A stretch of 64,000 bases of DNA. It comes from Litoribaculum gwangyangense. Lineage in GTDB: Bacteria > Bacteroidota > Bacteroidia > Flavobacteriales > Flavobacteriaceae. The stretch covers positions 479,714 to 543,713 of the forward strand of contig NZ_BAABJW010000004.1 of the NCBI RefSeq assembly GCF_039543505.1, read 5' to 3'. Made by a program: the position numbers and the translations under genes. Positions 18,739 to 26,780 of this stretch are shown piece by piece. A model generated the notes under the pieces. That model did not search any database. It was not told the DNA's origin and was given only the letters and a program-made list of their open reading frames with translations. Positions within the stretch are counted from its first letter, which is position 1, and the number at the start of each line of letters is the position of its first letter.

Positions 18739-19299
18739 TTACTCTCGAATAATCTTAACAATTCCATTGTTACTCAACTTGATGATAGACGATGGTTTGT
18801 TACAGATTTTTTCATGGTGCAAATTTACGACATAGTCCACACCTTTTAAAACCTCTGGAGAGATTTCTTTGAATGATTTTGGAGATGGTAGTCCACTGAT
18901 ATTGGCAGAAGTTGAAACCATGGCACCATTAAATTTTCTAGAAAGCCAATAACAAAATTCATCATCAGGTATCCGAATAGCTACACTGCCATCTTCCGCA
19001 ACTACATTGTATGCTAAATTTTGCCCATCATCATATATAATGGTGGTTGGCTTATCGGTAACTTCAATAATATTTAGGGCAGTTTCAGGTATATGTTTTA
19101 CATATTTCTTCAACATTCTTTCATCAGCCACTAAACAAATTAGCACTCTTCTATTATCACGTTTCTTTAGTTCATAAACTTTGTTAACAGCTTCAGTATT
19201 ACTGGCATCACAACCTATAGCCCAAACAGTATCGGTGGGATAAAGTATAAGGCCACCTTCTTTTAATACTTTTAATGCATTGGTAATTTCTTTCTGCAT
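18739..19299 (-). CDS. tsaC: L-threonylcarbamoyladenylate synthase (TsaC/Sua5/YrdC family)
   Basis: This 186-residue cytoplasmic enzyme makes threonylcarbamoyl-AMP from threonine, bicarbonate and ATP, the first step toward t6A37 in ANN-decoding tRNAs. The YrdC signature is present: 'LILYPTDTVWAIGCDA' near residues 16-31, 'YELKKRD' at ~42-48, and the C-terminal 'GAMVSTSANISGLPSP'. It is the short form, without the extra Sua5 domain. It starts an apparent run with cca, matching the tRNA theme, and follows two glycosyltransferase genes with only 1 bp between. Family assignment is firm. Confidence 0.93.
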   Translation of the reverse strand: MQKEITNALKVLKEGGLILYPTDTVWAIGCDASNTEAVNKVYELKKRDNRRVLICLVADERMLKKYVKHIPETALNIIEVTDKPTTIIYDDGQNLAYNVVAEDGSVAIRIPDDEFCYWLSRKFNGAMVSTSANISGLPSPKSFKEISPEVLKGVDYVVNLHHEKICNKPSSIIKLSNNGIVKIIRE

Positions 19300-19300
19300 C

Positions 19301-20230
19301 TTATAGGGGATGAATCTTTTGTTTATGTTTTAGTGACATTGATAATGGTGCTTGTTTAAATAAAGCCATAAAAACAGGCCAGTTTTTTAGTTTTATCAAG
19401 CTACTAAAAAAATATTTTATTTGTAAATAGGTTAATAAAATGTAAAAGGAGACTAACCCGTAGTGCTTTCTTATAACGTATAGCAAAGAAATTTTTAGTT
19501 CTATTTTTAAATCAACCGATTTGGGTGTGCTAGCACCATGAAAATGTAAAAATTGACCTTCGGGGACTAAATACGCAAACTTGTTTATTTTGCTGAGTCT
19601 TTTACAAATATCAGTTTCTTCATGATACAAAAAGATGTTGGTGTCAAAACCGCCAACTTGATTAAAATCTTGCGAAGAAAAAAACATAAAGCTGCCAGCA
19701 ACATATTGACCTATTTGAGGTTTTTTATAAAGGATTTTACGTTTTGGATATTTTTTTGGATTAACTTTTTCTAATACTTTTCGTCCAAAAAGCTCTCTTC
19801 CCAATGATGCAAAATGATCAATTGTAGGAAGTAAATCATGGTTTTCTTTAAAAGCTTGAGGGCCACAAACACCAACATGCTTATGGGTATCCATAAATTT
19901 TTTAAGAATAGTTAAACAATCATTTATAAATAACACATCGTTATTTATAAATGCTATATAGTTTCCCCTGGCTTTATTTACCCCAATCATATTGCCTGCT
20001 CCAAAACCAGTATTTATATGGCTTCTAATTAGTTTTACTGAAACAGATTTTTCAATTGAGGTTATATAATTTTTTAGAGCAAAGTAGCTTTTCGATTCAG
20101 AACCATTGTCAACTATTATATATTCGCATTTTAAATTTTTAGAAGTGAACTTTAAAATGGATTCAAAACAATTAATTGTGTATTGTTCGGTATTGTAATT
20201 TATGATTATTACTGAAATATCAATGGCCAT
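19301..20230 (-). CDS. Family 2 glycosyltransferase (rhamnosyltransferase-like)
   Basis: This 309-residue protein has a GT-A fold N-terminus: 'ISVIIINYN' at ~5-13, 'YIIVDNGS' at ~37-44, 'HINTGFGAGNMIGVN' and the DxD-like NNDV at 96-99. 'GGFDTNIFLYHEETDICKRL' is the acceptor-side acidic motif (an ED-type pair) typical of rhamnosyl- or fucosyl-transferase-like GT2 proteins. A membrane-associating hydrophobic stretch lies near residues 255-275. The gene overlaps the upstream glycosyltransferase by one base, and both probably act on lipooligosaccharide core or a related surface glycan. Donor and acceptor are unknown. Confidence 0.88.
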   Translation of the reverse strand: MAIDISVIIINYNTEQYTINCFESILKFTSKNLKCEYIIVDNGSESKSYFALKNYITSIEKSVSVKLIRSHINTGFGAGNMIGVNKARGNYIAFINNDVLFINDCLTILKKFMDTHKHVGVCGPQAFKENHDLLPTIDHFASLGRELFGRKVLEKVNPKKYPKRKILYKKPQIGQYVAGSFMFFSSQDFNQVGGFDTNIFLYHEETDICKRLSKINKFAYLVPEGQFLHFHGASTPKSVDLKIELKISLLYVIRKHYGLVSFYILLTYLQIKYFFSSLIKLKNWPVFMALFKQAPLSMSLKHKQKIHPL

Positions 20231-21030
20231 TAATTGAGATATTGGTTAACACCTTTTTCAATAAAAGTAATTTTCTTTTCGGTAGTCTCTCTTTCAATAA
20301 TTTCATTGATATTTATATGACTTTTATCTTGCTCTTTATGATATATATGATATGCCAGTCCAGCAAATTTTAATCGTTTTCCTTTAACGCCAATATTCAA
20401 TAAACGTTGAATCATTTCGCTATCGTCAATTCCCCAACCAATAAGGTTTTCATTAAATCCATTCACTTTAATGAAGTCATCTTTCCAAAATGACATATTG
20501 CAACCTCTTAATTTTGGAGATCTTGTATTTTCTTCTTTATATAGTTTTGAAAGAAACGGAATATGTAAAGTTCTACCCCGTTTTTTAATTCCCTTGGAAA
20601 AAAAGTTAAAAGTTATTTGTTTATTGTAGAACAAATCATCCAAATGTTTTTCTTGAATATTTACTCTACTTCCATATAAAAAAGTATTCTTCTTTGCCAT
20701 TTTTATGTGGTCTTTAACAAAATCTTTGTGCATGATAATGTCACCATCAATCTCAATAATATAATCATATTTTGCCATGGCGATAGCTTTGTTCATGATG
20801 GCTGGTTTCTGGTTTTTATTATCTTCATGCCAAACATGATGGAGAGGGACAGGGAAATCATTTTGAAAGCGTTTAATTAAATGTTCTGTTTCTTTTTTTG
20901 ATCCATCATCTGCAATAATAACTTCATTAGGTAAATAAGTTTGGTTTTTTATACTTAATAATAAAAGTTCTAAAGCTTCTGGCCAGTTATAGGTTGGCGT
21001 TACTAAAGAGCACTTAGGAAACGGTGGCAT
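20230..21030 (-). CDS. Family 2 glycosyltransferase with galactosyltransferase-type C-terminus
   Basis: This 266-residue protein has the GT2 opening 'CSLVTPTYNWPEALELLLLS', a nucleotide-binding 'VIIADDGS' at ~37-44 and DGD at 95-97. The acceptor-side motif GWGIDDSEM at 198-206 is the 'WGxEDxE' type found in enzymes with a galactosyltransferase C-terminal domain. The enzyme at 23333 is built the same way (GGEDRE), which makes the two likely paralogues acting on the same glycan. It is the first gene of a minus-strand run into tsaC, cca and ctaA and is divergent from the methyltransferase at 21118. The substrate is unknown. Confidence 0.88.
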   Translation of the reverse strand: MPPFPKCSLVTPTYNWPEALELLLLSIKNQTYLPNEVIIADDGSKKETEHLIKRFQNDFPVPLHHVWHEDNKNQKPAIMNKAIAMAKYDYIIEIDGDIIMHKDFVKDHIKMAKKNTFLYGSRVNIQEKHLDDLFYNKQITFNFFSKGIKKRGRTLHIPFLSKLYKEENTRSPKLRGCNMSFWKDDFIKVNGFNENLIGWGIDDSEMIQRLLNIGVKGKRLKFAGLAYHIYHKEQDKSHININEIIERETTEKKITFIEKGVNQYLN

Positions 21031-21105
21031 GTGATTATTTTTGTATGCAAATTAATGTATTTTTTATTAAATAGAAATTGTTTAAAATAGGAGTTTGAAT
21101 TTTTA

Positions 21106-21113
21106 TACTTTTG
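21106..21113 (+). promoter_or_regulatory. -7 box for the methyltransferase gene
   Basis: TACTTTTG matches TAnnTTTG and ends 4 bases before the ATG, which would give a leaderless or near-leaderless mRNA. The nearest upstream TTG is 25 bp away, slightly longer than the usual 17-23. Confidence 0.5.
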
Positions 21114-21117
21114 AAAA

Positions 21118-21771
21118 ATGGATTACGAAAATAAACCTGAAGGCTATTACGACAATGTGCGTTCAGAAATGCTTGAGTTTTTACCTGCTGGAGCGAAACG
21201 GATTTTAGATGTTGGTTGTGGTAACGGTGCTTTTGCACAAATAATTAAAGAAAAGAATCAGGCTGAAGTTTGGGGTATTGAGTATATTAATGAGCATGGT
21301 TTAGAGGCACACAAAAAACTGGATACCGTGTACATAGGCAAATGTGAAGATTTTATTGAGGGCCTTCCCAATAATTATTTTGACGTTATTTATTGCAACG
21401 ATGTCTTGGAGCATTTGGTAGACCCTTATTGGGTGCTTAGCATTTTAAAGAATAAATTATCAGAAAATGGTAAAATAATTAGTTCATTGCCCAATGTTAG
21501 ATTTTATAAAAGTTTTATTAAAGTTTTACTTTATAAAAATTGGGAGTATGAAGATTACGGTATTATGGATAGGACCCATTTAAGATTCTTTACAAAGAAA
21601 AGCATAAAAAAAATGTATGAAGATTTGGGGTTTGAGATAGTAACACACAAGGGCATCAATAAAAGTAAATCTCTAAAACCTTATTTATTTTATGCATTGA
21701 CTCTTTTTACGCAACTCGATATGCGTTATGTTCAATTTGCAACAGTTGCCAAAGTAGCGAATGAAAATTAA
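21118..21771 (+). CDS. Class I SAM-dependent methyltransferase
   Basis: This 217-residue soluble protein carries the SAM-binding glycine motif DVGCGNGAF at 31-39, the post-I acidic residue in 'VWGIEYINE' and motif 'FDVIYCNDVLEHLVDPYWVL'. This arrangement fits methyltransferase type 11/23 enzymes that often sit in surface-glycan gene groups. The 3' end overlaps the Kdo-kinase-like gene by 11 bp, so the two are coupled. A methylated core sugar is plausible but is inferred from location only. Confidence 0.88.
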   Translation: MDYENKPEGYYDNVRSEMLEFLPAGAKRILDVGCGNGAFAQIIKEKNQAEVWGIEYINEHGLEAHKKLDTVYIGKCEDFIEGLPNNYFDVIYCNDVLEHLVDPYWVLSILKNKLSENGKIISSLPNVRFYKSFIKVLLYKNWEYEDYGIMDRTHLRFFTKKSIKKMYEDLGFEIVTHKGINKSKSLKPYLFYALTLFTQLDMRYVQFATVAKVANEN

Positions 21772-22528
21772 AAAGGCGATTCATAACAGTTTTAAAATAC
21801 ATTCTAATTTTTTAGATAATATAATTTTAAATTTTGATACCAAAGGTGAAACCTATGGAAATCAAGATAGGAACTCTTTAAAGTTATTTGATTTAGAGGG
21901 GAAATCTATAAATGTAAAGTCATTCCGGGTTCCAAATATCATTAATCAAATAGCCTACAAATTTTTTAGAAAAAGTAAGGCGCATCGTTCTTTTGAATAT
22001 GCAAATAAATTGTTAGAATTGGGTGTAGAGACACCACAACCCATTGCCTATTATGAGTTTACAACTCCTTTTTTATTTAAAAACAGTTTTTATATAAGCG
22101 AACAACAAGACTGCGATTTAACATATAGAGAGCTTACAATCAATTTAAATTATCCAGATCACGAGTCAATACTTCGCGCATTTACCAGATTTACATTTGA
22201 ACTTCATGAAAAAAGCATTCATTTTTTAGACCATTCACCAGGAAATACCTTAATCGAATTAAATAAAGGCGATTATAAATTTTATTTAGTGGATTTGAAT
22301 AGAATGGCATTTAAACCTTTAGATTTTAAAACACGCGTTAAAAACTTTGCCAAATTAACCATACATAAATCTATGATTGAAGTGATGAGTGATGAATATG
22401 CTAAATGTACTGGTAAAGATTATAATGAAATTTTTAATGTAATGTGGGAGGAAACGCAAGCTTTTCAAGCAAAATATCATAATAAGCAAAGGCTAAAGAA
22501 GAGGCTAAAGTTTTGGAAGCGAATGTAA
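21761..22528 (+). CDS. Lipopolysaccharide kinase (Kdo/WaaP/InaA-like)
   Basis: This 255-residue protein has a kinase-like fold: lysine K53 in 'NVKSF', a glutamate in 'SFEYANKLLELGVETPQPIAY' (E79), catalytic loop 'FLDHSPGNTLI' with D157 and N162 at +5, and the metal-binding Asp178 in 'LVDLNRM'. These features match the InaA/Kdo-kinase family that phosphorylates core sugars of lipopolysaccharide using ATP at the inner membrane. The gene overlaps the methyltransferase upstream, and its last 24 bases overlap the end of the convergent glycosyltransferase gene. Phosphorylation of a Kdo residue is likely for this clade but not proven. Confidence 0.88.
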   Translation: MKIKKAIHNSFKIHSNFLDNIILNFDTKGETYGNQDRNSLKLFDLEGKSINVKSFRVPNIINQIAYKFFRKSKAHRSFEYANKLLELGVETPQPIAYYEFTTPFLFKNSFYISEQQDCDLTYRELTINLNYPDHESILRAFTRFTFELHEKSIHFLDHSPGNTLIELNKGDYKFYLVDLNRMAFKPLDFKTRVKNFAKLTIHKSMIEVMSDEYAKCTGKDYNEIFNVMWEETQAFQAKYHNKQRLKKRLKFWKRM

Positions 22529-23278
22529 TCTTTTTAATTCCTTATATCTAAAAAAAACGCCATACGCATTTAGTCTGCAAACAGTATATCCTGCTTTTCC
22601 ATCTAAAAAACCAAGCCTTAAAGCATAGTTTGTCAAAAATTTATAAGCTGGTCTAATATAAAAATGAAAGTAATTTGGTTTTTTTCCTCTTTTATAGAGC
22701 TCTAATGCTTTTAAAGATGCGTAATGCTCGGTTTTTTTCCTATAGTGTTGTATACTTGAAAAAGAATAGTGTAACATATCATGTTTTAAAACGCCCGTTT
22801 TTCCCTTAACATCCAATTGTTCGTGAACAATTTTATTTTCAAAATAGCTAGCATATCCTTTCTTAAATAACCTAAATACCTTATCTGTTTGTAAGCCGCT
22901 AAAGCGCAGTATTTTATTTTTAAATACAAACTTTCTTGAAAACTTATAAGCAACTTCATTATTTCTACTTTTTATGACATCAAAAATTTCTTTTTTAAGT
23001 TTTGGAGAAATACGTTCATCGGCATCAATAAATAAAATCCAATCCTTTGATGCCTGTTTAATGGCAAAATTTCTCTGGTCTGCAAAATTTAAAAATTCCC
23101 GTTGAATAATTTTTATGTTTTGGTAGGTTTTTAATTTTTCAAAAGTGCCATCAGTACTAAAAGAATCAATAACAATAATTTCATCAACAAAGTTTAAATG
23201 TCTTATCAATTCATCGATATGATTAATTTCATTAAATGTTATTATTAAAGCTGATATTTTTGATTGAATTTCTTCCAA
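22505..23278 (-). CDS. Family 2 glycosyltransferase, WaaE/KdtX-like
   Basis: This 257-residue protein has the WaaE-type opening 'ISALIITFNEINHIDELI', 'VDEIIVIDSFSTDGT' at ~31-45, 'FADQRNFAI' and the DxD motif DADE at 85-88. In Klebsiella WaaE adds a glucose to the lipopolysaccharide inner core; many Bacteroidetes homologues are only known as GT2. The gene is convergent with, and overlaps, the Kdo-kinase-like gene, and its start is back to back with the glycosyltransferase at 23333. That context supports core oligosaccharide assembly. The sugar is unknown. Confidence 0.9.
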   Translation of the reverse strand: MEEIQSKISALIITFNEINHIDELIRHLNFVDEIIVIDSFSTDGTFEKLKTYQNIKIIQREFLNFADQRNFAIKQASKDWILFIDADERISPKLKKEIFDVIKSRNNEVAYKFSRKFVFKNKILRFSGLQTDKVFRLFKKGYASYFENKIVHEQLDVKGKTGVLKHDMLHYSFSSIQHYRKKTEHYASLKALELYKRGKKPNYFHFYIRPAYKFLTNYALRLGFLDGKAGYTVCRLNAYGVFFRYKELKRLHSLPKL

Positions 23279-23319
23279 AATATTATTAAAACAAGTGATT
23301 TTCGGTTAGTAAAAATAGT

Positions 23320-23327
23320 TATTTTTG
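23320..23327 (+). promoter_or_regulatory. -7 box for glycosyltransferase at 23333
   Basis: TATTTTTG matches TAnnTTTG and ends 5 bases before the ATG at 23333. It supports that start over the upstream in-frame ATG at 23264, which lies inside the divergent gene. No clear -33 TTG was found. Confidence 0.5.
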
Positions 23328-23332
23328 TTTCA

Positions 23333-24154
23333 ATGAGCGCATTAGATATATCAGTAATCATTAGCACTTACAATAATCCAGAGTGGTTGGAAAAAGTGTT
23401 ATGGAGTTATGAGTTTCAAACTTTTAAAAATTTTGAAGTTGTTATAGCTGATGATGGCTCTGATGAAAAAACTAATTTATTAATAAAAACCATTAAGTCG
23501 CAGGTTAGTTATCCCATTCAACATATTTGGCATGAAGATAATGGTTTTCAAAAAACGATCATTTTAAACAAAGCTACTATAGCTGCAAAAGCTGATTATT
23601 TGCTTTACACAGACGGCGACTGTATTGCCAGAAAGGATTTTCTTCAAACACATATTGATTATAGAGAAAGCGGGTATTTTTTATCAGGAGGCTATTTTAA
23701 GTTGCCTATGAATGTTAGTGAGCTCATTTCTATCGATGATATTAAAAGCCAACGTTGTTTTGATATTCATTGGTTGAGGAAACATGGTCTAAAAGAATCG
23801 TTTAAGAATAATAAAATTACATCTAAAGGCTTTAAGCAGAAACTTTTAAACACTTTAACGCCAACCGCAGCAACATGGAATGGCCATAATGCTTCTGGTT
23901 GGAAAACAGATATTATCAAAGCTAATGGTTATGATGAACGTATGCAATATGGTGGAGAGGATAGGGAATTAGGAGAGCGTCTTTTTAATAATGGAATTAG
24001 AGCAAAACAAATAAGATATAGTGCTATTTGTTTGCATTTAGATCATGAACGAGGTTATGTAAAACCAGATATGATTGAGAAAAATAAAAAAATAAGAGCT
24101 ACTACTAAAAGGGAAAAAATAATGAGAACACCTTTTGGTATTGATAAATATTAA
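23333..24154 (+). CDS. Family 2 glycosyltransferase with galactosyltransferase-type C-terminus
   Basis: This is a 273-residue protein from the ATG at 23333. The upstream in-frame ATG (23264) would overlap the divergent gene, and the residues it adds do not look like this family, so I prefer the internal start beginning MSALDISVIIST. It shows GT2 motifs 'VVIADDGSDEKTN', DGD at 94-96, and a late 'YGGEDRELGERL' acceptor motif. It closely resembles in layout the enzyme at 20230-21030. Its stop lies 1 bp from the stop of the convergent GT9 gene. It probably takes part in core oligosaccharide synthesis; the substrate is unknown. Confidence 0.88.
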   Translation: MSALDISVIISTYNNPEWLEKVLWSYEFQTFKNFEVVIADDGSDEKTNLLIKTIKSQVSYPIQHIWHEDNGFQKTIILNKATIAAKADYLLYTDGDCIARKDFLQTHIDYRESGYFLSGGYFKLPMNVSELISIDDIKSQRCFDIHWLRKHGLKESFKNNKITSKGFKQKLLNTLTPTAATWNGHNASGWKTDIIKANGYDERMQYGGEDRELGERLFNNGIRAKQIRYSAICLHLDHERGYVKPDMIEKNKKIRATTKREKIMRTPFGIDKY

Positions 24155-24155
24155 A

Positions 24156-25214
24156 TTACTTATTTTTTAAGAAGGCTTTTAACTTTGGAATAATTAATTC
24201 TGGTAAAAACATTTTATAAAGTTTATCTGCTTCTTTTTTCATGTTCTTTAAAGGTTTATTAAAGTAAATATTAGGATTTACATCTTTTAAGTGAATAGAA
24301 ACGTGCATTTTTCCATCTTCAAACATGTTCCAGGCTTCTTTTAAAATCCATGGCGAAAATATGGTAAATGTTGAAATATTGAGCGCTTTTGCCATATTTA
24401 CAGCACCTCCCTCGTTACCAATTAAAGCATCGCAATGTTTTGTAATGGCAAGAAACGATCTTAAATTTTTCCCAAATACATTAAAATAGATGTGCTTTTG
24501 GGTTTCAGGTTTGCATAAATTATATACGTCTTTAGCTTCGGGTTCTTGATTTGGAATGTAATTAAATAAAATTTGTACTTGAGTTTCTTTTACGATGGCA
24601 TCAATAATTTTGGCCATATAATCCAAAGGATAGGTCTTGTTTTTACCACTTCCTAATACACTAATCATGAATAAAGGCGCACTCAAATTTATTTTATGAG
24701 ACAACAAGAATTGTTTTGAATCTTCAATTTCTTGTTCTGTTAGATATATTTTAGGTTGAATAATTGGCGGTTGTTTTTCTAAAATAGGTTCCAATAACTG
24801 TAAGCGGTTTTCGATGGCTAAACCAGCAATAGTTTTGGGTGTTTTTCCTTCTTTTAACGTGTTAGTGTAGATAAAGGAAGTGTACCATTTGTACTTAGAT
24901 ATTTTCGTTTTTGCTCCGCTTAAGGCAGAAATAAGATTGCTTGAGAATTTTGAATAAACATCTATTACAACATCGTATTGATGTGTTTTAATTAATTTTG
25001 CAAGGTTGAAAAGTGCTATTTTACTAGATTCTTCCTTTTTATTAAATAAAATAAAATTATCTATAAACGGATTATTTTCTACAACAGAATAGGTGTGCTC
25101 GTTGATTAAAAAATCTAATTGGGCATTTATATACTGTTGGCGAAGTACTTCAAACAGAATACTGCTTGTAAGCACGTCGCCAATCATTTTTTGTTGTATA
25201 ATAAGGATTTTCAA
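24156..25214 (-). CDS. Family 9 glycosyltransferase (heptosyltransferase family)
   Basis: This 352-residue protein has two Rossmann-like GT-B halves. The start 'MKILIIQQKMIGDVLTSS' is the hallmark of GT9, and the C-terminal half has 'ISVLGSGKNKTYP' and 'DALIGNEGGAVNMAKAL' (the usual GNDSGPMH-like donor-site segment). Family members transfer heptose or another sugar from an ADP-linked donor onto lipid A-Kdo or core. It follows dapD on the same strand after 59 bp, with a tight palindrome in that gap. It closes the likely core gene group on this side. The sugar donor is not shown by the sequence. Confidence 0.9.
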   Translation of the reverse strand: MKILIIQQKMIGDVLTSSILFEVLRQQYINAQLDFLINEHTYSVVENNPFIDNFILFNKKEESSKIALFNLAKLIKTHQYDVVIDVYSKFSSNLISALSGAKTKISKYKWYTSFIYTNTLKEGKTPKTIAGLAIENRLQLLEPILEKQPPIIQPKIYLTEQEIEDSKQFLLSHKINLSAPLFMISVLGSGKNKTYPLDYMAKIIDAIVKETQVQILFNYIPNQEPEAKDVYNLCKPETQKHIYFNVFGKNLRSFLAITKHCDALIGNEGGAVNMAKALNISTFTIFSPWILKEAWNMFEDGKMHVSIHLKDVNPNIYFNKPLKNMKKEADKLYKMFLPELIIPKLKAFLKNK

Positions 25215-25240
25215 ACTCCAAGAGTTATTATGTTGTTTAG

Positions 25241-25259
25241 TAAGTTTTTGAAAAACTTA
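25241..25259. repeat. 19-nt palindrome between dapD and GT9 gene
   Basis: TAAGTTTTTGAAAAACTTA is a perfect 9-bp inverted repeat around a single G, in the 59-bp gap between two minus-strand genes. As RNA the loop would open to about 3-5 bases; a weak terminator or a processing site is possible. Confidence 0.4.
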
Positions 25260-25273
25260 AGAGTGTTTATTAT

Positions 25274-26089
25274 TTAAACAGCTACACTATGCTCTCGAAG
25301 GGCATCATTAAGTGATGTTTTTTTATTGGTACTCTCTTTACGTTTTCCAATAATTAAGGCACAAGGTACATTGTAAGTTCCGGAAGGGAATTCTTTAGCA
25401 TAACTACCTGGAATTACTACAGAACGCGCAGGAACTAAACCTTTATATTCCTTAGGTGTATCTCCAGTAACATCAATAATTTTGGTGCTCATAGTTAGAG
25501 TTACTCCAGCGCCTAAAACAGCTTCTTTTTCTACCCTAACACCTTCAACAACAATACATCTACTTCCAATAAAGGCATCATCTTCAATAATAACAGGAGC
25601 TGCTTGTAAGGGTTCTAAAACACCACCAATGCCAACACCTCCTGACAAATGGACATTTTTGCCAATTTGAGCACAACTACCAACAGTAGCCCAGGTATCT
25701 ACCATAGTGCCTTCATCTACATAGGCCCCAATATTTACATAACTAGGCATTAAAATAGTGCCAGCTGAAATATAAGCGCCATGCCTAGCTACAGCATGCG
25801 GAACCACTCGAATACCCTTTTCGGCATAACCGCGCTTTAATGGGATTTTATCATGAAACTCTAAAGGACCACACTCGATAGTTTCCATTTTTTGAATAGG
25901 AAAGTATAAAACAACGGCTTTTTTAACCCATTCGTTTACTTGCCATCCGTTTTCAATAGGTTGTGCAACTCTTAATTTGCCTTTATCTAATAAATCTATT
26001 ACTTCTCTTATTGCAGCAATTGTAGTTTCTTCAGTTAAAAGGGCTCTGTTTTCCCAAGCATTTTCTATGGTTTTCTGTAATTCTGTCAT
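25274..26089 (-). CDS. dapD: Tetrahydrodipicolinate N-succinyltransferase
   Basis: This 271-residue cytoplasmic enzyme transfers succinyl from succinyl-CoA to tetrahydrodipicolinate in the succinylase branch of lysine and diaminopimelate synthesis. The N-terminal helical part ('IENAWENRALLTEETTI') is followed by the conserved 'RVVPHAVARHGAYI' and then left-handed beta-helix hexapeptide turns (VNIGAYVDEGTM, GTMVDTWATVG, CAQIGKNVHLSGGVG). Length matches the family (about 270-275). A minus-strand -7 box (TATATTTG) sits 19 bp upstream, and a 15-bp direct repeat lies just beyond it. Assignment is firm. Confidence 0.97.
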   Translation of the reverse strand: MTELQKTIENAWENRALLTEETTIAAIREVIDLLDKGKLRVAQPIENGWQVNEWVKKAVVLYFPIQKMETIECGPLEFHDKIPLKRGYAEKGIRVVPHAVARHGAYISAGTILMPSYVNIGAYVDEGTMVDTWATVGSCAQIGKNVHLSGGVGIGGVLEPLQAAPVIIEDDAFIGSRCIVVEGVRVEKEAVLGAGVTLTMSTKIIDVTGDTPKEYKGLVPARSVVIPGSYAKEFPSGTYNVPCALIIGKRKESTNKKTSLNDALREHSVAV

Positions 26090-26107
26090 CTATATAAAAA
26101 TTTTGAG

Positions 26108-26115
26108 CAAATATA
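26108..26115 (-). promoter_or_regulatory. -7 box for dapD
   Basis: The minus strand reads TATATTTG (TAnnTTTG) 19 bp upstream of the dapD ATG. No TTG is found at the usual spacing. Confidence 0.5.
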
Positions 26116-26118
26116 AAG

Positions 26119-26169
26119 CTATCATTTAAAAAATTAAAGTATCCAAACTTTATTCTATCATTTAAAAAA
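26119..26169. repeat. Two copies of a 15-bp direct repeat upstream of dapD
   Basis: CTATCATTTAAAAAA occurs at 26119-26133 and again at 26155-26169, start-to-start 36 bp. They lie just upstream of the dapD -7 box, the position expected for a regulator binding site or an upstream activating element. Confidence 0.55.
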
Positions 26170-26236
26170 GTCTTTAAAATGTGCTAATGACCACCAAAAA
26201 GTTCCTAGTGTTACTTGATTTATTCCTTTAAGTGAA

Positions 26237-26316
26237 TTATTTATATCGATGAAATACATTTTTATTGTATTTCACCCTAAAAAACACACCTTTTAACTAT
26301 TTATCGATATAAATAA
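26237..26316. repeat. Nested inverted repeat (14-bp outer arms, 8-bp inner hairpin)
   Basis: TTATTTATATCGAT at 26237-26250 pairs perfectly with ATCGATATAAATAA at 26303-26316. Directly inside the left arm, GAAATACA (26251-26258) pairs with TGTATTTC (26266-26273) across a 7-base loop. The outer arms include the palindromic core ATCGAT. It may be a two-site operator, a structured RNA, or a miniature-element remnant; there is no coding inside it. Confidence 0.6.
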
Positions 26317-26361
26317 GTCGCTTCTCTAATAATCGAAAATACGCGGTATACAACTAATTTA

Positions 26362-26394
26362 TTGTGCGTTAGCCTTCATCTGGATATATATTTG
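26362..26394 (+). promoter_or_regulatory. Promoter of the small secreted protein gene
   Basis: TTG at 26362-26364 and TATATTTG at 26387-26394 are 22 bp apart, within the 17-23 bp reported for Flavobacterium promoters (TTG and TAnnTTTG). The gene starts 23 bp downstream. Confidence 0.65.
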
Positions 26395-26417
26395 AATCAT
26401 CAAACAATAAAACAGAA

Positions 26418-26735
26418 ATGAAAACAAAATTTTACATATTATTAGTCTTATTACTTTCTTTCTCTATGGGAAATGCTCAGAGCAATTCTAAAACAGTAGA
26501 AGTTGAAGTAGCTGATACTATTTCTGTTTCCAAATATGATTTAAATTCAACTGACGCGAGTAATGTTAAGGTTAATACAGTTAAGGAAAATGAAAATTTA
26601 TTGATTGATACTATCCAATTAAGAGCTTCTATAGCGCGTAGTTCAAGTGATATTAGAATTTACCTAATCCGTAAAAGAAATGAAGGAAATATCAGTTTAG
26701 TATTTCCTAAAATAAATAAAGCTGTTAAAGCTTAA
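26418..26735 (+). CDS. Small secreted protein of unknown function
   Basis: This 105-residue protein has a clear signal peptide (MKTKFYILLVLLLSFSMGNAQ) and a mature part of about 84 residues without cysteines. The mature part is rich in Ser, Lys, Val and Ile; the segment 'LLIDTIQLRASIARSSSDIRIYLIRKRN' suggests a helix. No lipobox and no T9SS C-terminal domain were seen, so it is probably periplasmic. I do not recognise a family. It is a single-gene unit, with a good promoter upstream and a strong intrinsic terminator 45 bp after its stop, which supports that it is expressed as its own transcript. Confidence 0.75.
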   Translation: MKTKFYILLVLLLSFSMGNAQSNSKTVEVEVADTISVSKYDLNSTDASNVKVNTVKENENLLIDTIQLRASIARSSSDIRIYLIRKRNEGNISLVFPKINKAVKA

Positions 26736-26780
26736 AAAATAATGTTCAAATATTAATAATTTAAGGTTAACTATTGTTTA

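Larger units (their letters stand above)
26090..26417. other. Gene-free divergent intergenic region rich in repeats
   Basis: These 328 bases separate dapD and the small secreted protein gene. They hold two promoter-like sites, a 15-bp direct repeat and a nested inverted repeat, listed separately. I see no small gene with a convincing start and coding pattern. Confidence 0.7.

Noticed and set aside
23264..23332. Upstream start adding 23 residues to the glycosyltransferase at 23333
   Set aside because: It would overlap the divergent gene's start, and a -7 box lies between the two candidate starts.
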